This document shows, in pieces, positions 61,925 to 64,000 of a DNA stretch of 64,000 nt (the stretch's first letter is position 1; every line of letters starts with the position of its first letter). The translations under genes were made by a program, and so were the position numbers. Location: contig JBBQCI010000007.1 of NCBI GenBank assembly GCA_038318565.1, positions 9,007 to 73,006 of the forward strand, read 5' to 3'. The notes under the pieces are model-generated. The model worked only from the letters and a program-made list of their open reading frames with translations, was not told where the DNA came from and ran no database searches. This stretch comes from UBA11346 sp038318565. GTDB taxonomy: Bacteria; Planctomycetota; UBA11346.

Positions 61925-62767
61925 ATGTCCACTGAACCACCGTATTTCAGCACCAAGGTCCTATCAACCCGCCGATTCTGGATCCCTGATGCGGATCTTG
62001 ACGCGCGACTTGGTGTGCGCAGCGGCGGCTTCGAGCATGTCGATCACGACTACCGCATTGAGCGCGATGGCTTCCCCAGCCCACTGGTCGAGTTCGTCGC
62101 CGGCGGCGAGGGCACACTCGACCTGGCGGGGCGCCGCTACCGGCTGGTGCCGGGTACGCTGTTCGCCTACGGCCCGGGCGTGCCGGTCCGCGTCACCACC
62201 GACCCGCGCGCGGTGCTACGAAAATACTTTCTCACCATCAGCGGACGAGACGCGGCGGGACTGCTTGCCACTGCCCACCTGACGCCGGGTTCGGTCGCCG
62301 TGGTCGCTGATCCGCTGCCGATCATCGACATCCTCGAACAGGCGATCCGCTGGGGTGAAGGCAATGCGGCCAACCGCAGCCAAGCGTGCAGCATCATCGT
62401 CTCGTACCTTGCCCTGCGACTAGCCCACGAGGCCCTACCTGCCGATGATGGCGATTCGGGCGCCCTGGTCACCTACCGGCGTTGTCGTCACGTCATCGAG
62501 GAGCGCTTCCTGGAGCTGCGCACGCAGGCCGCCGTTGCCGCCATGTGCAGCATCGAGCCGAGCTACCTGTGCCGGCTGTACCGCCGCTTCGCCCTGGAAA
62601 GTCCTTACCAACATTTGCGTCGATTGCGTTTGCATCACGCCCTGTCCCGACTGCAGGCCGGCCTCAGCGTCGCCGCCGTCGCCGACGAAGTCGGTTTCAG
62701 CGATCCTGCGCATTTCTCGCGCGCCTTCGTCCAGTGCTTTGGCCTACCGCCGAGTCGGGTGCGCTGA
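61925..62767 (+). CDS. AraC-family transcriptional regulator
   Basis: 280 residues: an N-terminal cupin-like sensor domain (residues about 1-150) and two HTH motifs at the C-terminus (AAVAAMCSIEPSYLCRLYRR and SVAAVADEVGFSDPAHFSRAF). It is divergent from fucI with 104 bases between them, so it probably controls fucI in response to a sugar. Confidence 0.92.
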   Translation: MSTEPPYFSTKVLSTRRFWIPDADLDARLGVRSGGFEHVDHDYRIERDGFPSPLVEFVAGGEGTLDLAGRRYRLVPGTLFAYGPGVPVRVTTDPRAVLRKYFLTISGRDAAGLLATAHLTPGSVAVVADPLPIIDILEQAIRWGEGNAANRSQACSIIVSYLALRLAHEALPADDGDSGALVTYRRCRHVIEERFLELRTQAAVAAMCSIEPSYLCRLYRRFALESPYQHLRRLRLHHALSRLQAGLSVAAVADEVGFSDPAHFSRAFVQCFGLPPSRVR

Positions 62768-62903
62768 CCGGCTCCTGTGCGGCGGGCGCTGAGCACCAGA
62801 CCGCTATCGACCGTAGATCTGACGGCCGGATATCGCATCGACGTACGGATGAAAGATGTAGTGTTCCCCCTTGCCCGCAGGTGCGGACCATGATGTCTTG
62901 GCA

Positions 62904-64000
62904 ATGCCCATCGCCCGCATTCTCGCCATCGGCGACGAACTGATTCTCGGCCGCACCGTCGACTCAAACAGTGCGCTAGTGGCGCAGCGACTGTCCGACG
63001 CCGGCTTGGAGGTCGACTACGCGCGCAGCTGCGGAGACGGTGAAGCTGCGATCGTCGCCGCCATACGCACGGCGAGCCGCGGAGCGAGCCTGGTGGTATG
63101 CACCGGCGGACTGGGCCCGACCGAGGACGACCGCACGCGGCACGCGCTCGCCAAGGCGATGCGCTCACCACTGCGCGAACGCGCCACCGCTTGGCGCCAG
63201 GTCACGCGCTGGTACGCCCAGCATCGTCCGGGCGTTCCGGTGCCCGCAGTCAACCACCGCCAGGCCCTCTTCCCCGAAGCGGCCGAACTGCTGGTCAATG
63301 ACCGCGGCACCGCACCGGGCCTGCTCGGCCGGGTCGGCCCGTGCTGGGTCGCTTGCCTGCCAGGTGTGCCGCACGAGATGGCAGCGATGCTTGGCCGGGT
63401 GCTGAAGCAGCTGCCGCGCCTGGTCCACGGTCTGCGCGCCCCGACTATGAGCGAACTGTGGTTCGCCGGCCTCGGCGAATCGGCTGCCCAAGAACGCATC
63501 CCTGGCCTACTTTCCGAGCGCGAGCCGCTGGTCGGCATCACGGTCAGTGAACTCGGCCACATTACGTTGCGCGCTGTCGGCACCCCAGCGCAGGTGCGCA
63601 AACACATCGCCGCACTACGCCAACCGCTACGCCCCTGGCTGTTGCCCAAGCCCGGGTTGGCCGCCAGCCTGTTGCACCAACTGCAGGCGCAGGGCGGCAC
63701 CATCGCCTGTGCCGAAAGCTGCACGGCTGGGCATGCCGCCGCCCAACTACTCGCCCAACCTGGTGCCTCGGCAATCGTGCGTGAATCGCTGATCGCCTAC
63801 CATGCCGAGGTCAAGACTGCCCGGCTCGGCGTCCCGGCCGAGCTCATTGCCCGCGATGGCGTGGTCAGCGAAGCGGTGGCCCGCGCCATGGCCGAGGGCA
63901 TGCGCCAACTCGCCGGCGCCACCATCGCCATCGCCACCACCGGCCTGGCCGGTCCTGATGGCGGTACCTCGGCCCTGCCGGTCGGCACCGTGTGGGTTGC
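62904..64000 (+). CDS. cinA: CinA-like protein (MoCF domain plus amidohydrolase), cut by window edge
   Basis: Open frame from the ATG at 62904 to the window end (365 residues). N-terminal MoCF/nucleotide-binding domain (ARILAIGDELILGRTVDSN, CTGGLGPTEDD) and the start of the C-terminal PncC-type NMN amidohydrolase (ACAESCTAGHAAAQL, TTGLAGPDGG). Part of pyridine-nucleotide recycling and competence-related function. The last 50 or so residues lie outside the window. Confidence 0.95.
   Translation, partial: MPIARILAIGDELILGRTVDSNSALVAQRLSDAGLEVDYARSCGDGEAAIVAAIRTASRGASLVVCTGGLGPTEDDRTRHALAKAMRSPLRERATAWRQVTRWYAQHRPGVPVPAVNHRQALFPEAAELLVNDRGTAPGLLGRVGPCWVACLPGVPHEMAAMLGRVLKQLPRLVHGLRAPTMSELWFAGLGESAAQERIPGLLSEREPLVGITVSELGHITLRAVGTPAQVRKHIAALRQPLRPWLLPKPGLAASLLHQLQAQGGTIACAESCTAGHAAAQLLAQPGASAIVRESLIAYHAEVKTARLGVPAELIARDGVVSEAVARAMAEGMRQLAGATIAIATTGLAGPDGGTSALPVGTVWV

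Overview
The window is a densely packed, GC-rich stretch of chromosome from a Gram-negative bacterium. Evidence for two membranes: two outer-membrane beta-barrel proteins ending in Phe, Mla-type lipid transport genes, TonB/ExbB/ExbD, many signal peptides and lipoproteins. The mix of genes (FeoAB fused to a TonB2-like operon, MoxR/DUF58/transglutaminase, tiny basic proteins, a secreted protein with an Asp-rich repeat-like motif) would fit a PVC-type lineage (Planctomycetota/Verrucomicrobiota/Lentisphaerota), but this is a guess; no rRNA or other phylogenetic marker was read here. Most genes sit in operons whose start and stop codons overlap by 1 to 4 bases (ATGA, GTGA, TGATG), which was used to choose many starts.

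Layout. 1-3.3 kb: a metal ABC transporter (permease cut by the window edge, ATPase, small membrane protein) behind a 28-bp perfect palindrome, with an outer-membrane barrel gene upstream. 3.4-6.1 kb: an L,D-transpeptidase, then an HU / LptA-like / PTS-IIA operon. 6.2-12.8 kb: six overlapping plus-strand genes, MoxR, DUF58, transglutaminase, a BtaA-like (DUF3419) aminocarboxypropyl transferase, a GNAT-like protein and a haem-oxygenase-like diiron oxidase (HDO). 12.8-13.7 kb: a zinc-type binding protein. 13.8-21.0 kb: a Fur-box-controlled operon feoAB, DUF3450, TtpC-like, exbB, exbD, tonB, TPR. 21.2-27.4 kb: MFS exporter, thioredoxin-like protein, hisI, TerC, an unusual pfkA and an rRNA methyltransferase. 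27.4-34.7 kb: an accessory minus-strand operon of secreted proteins: a TPR protein, a large hydrolase gene broken by a one-base frameshift, and two paralogous proteins. 34.8-38.2 kb: an Mla-like operon. 38.2-46 kb: radA, rsfS, ftsY, two PDZ proteins, a lipocalin and an M20 peptidase. 45.5-50.2 kb: a complete zinc-type uptake operon (barrel, binding protein, ATPase, permease) that also carries an M28 peptidase. 50.3-64 kb: methyltransferases, queD, ligA, sufE, an esterase, two very small basic proteins, arfB, thiG, a hybrid kinase, fucI with an AraC regulator, and cinA running off the end.

How they work together. Metal acquisition dominates: two ABC systems plus an extra binding protein, two barrels, and FeoAB with its own TonB energiser. 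The two binding-protein operons share an ungapped bipartite motif (CTAACGAT, 9 bases, TCAATAA), so they are probably one regulon. The most novel candidate system is the 6.2-12.8 kb operon, which joins an envelope-type MoxR/DUF58/transglutaminase module to three enzymes that together suggest an undescribed aminocarboxypropyl-derived lipid or small molecule. Other notable points are a kinase receiver domain with Asn in place of the phospho-acceptor Asp, a phosphofructokinase lacking the usual Asp in its GGDG motif, and a 12-bp tandem repeat that places stop codons for two convergent genes.
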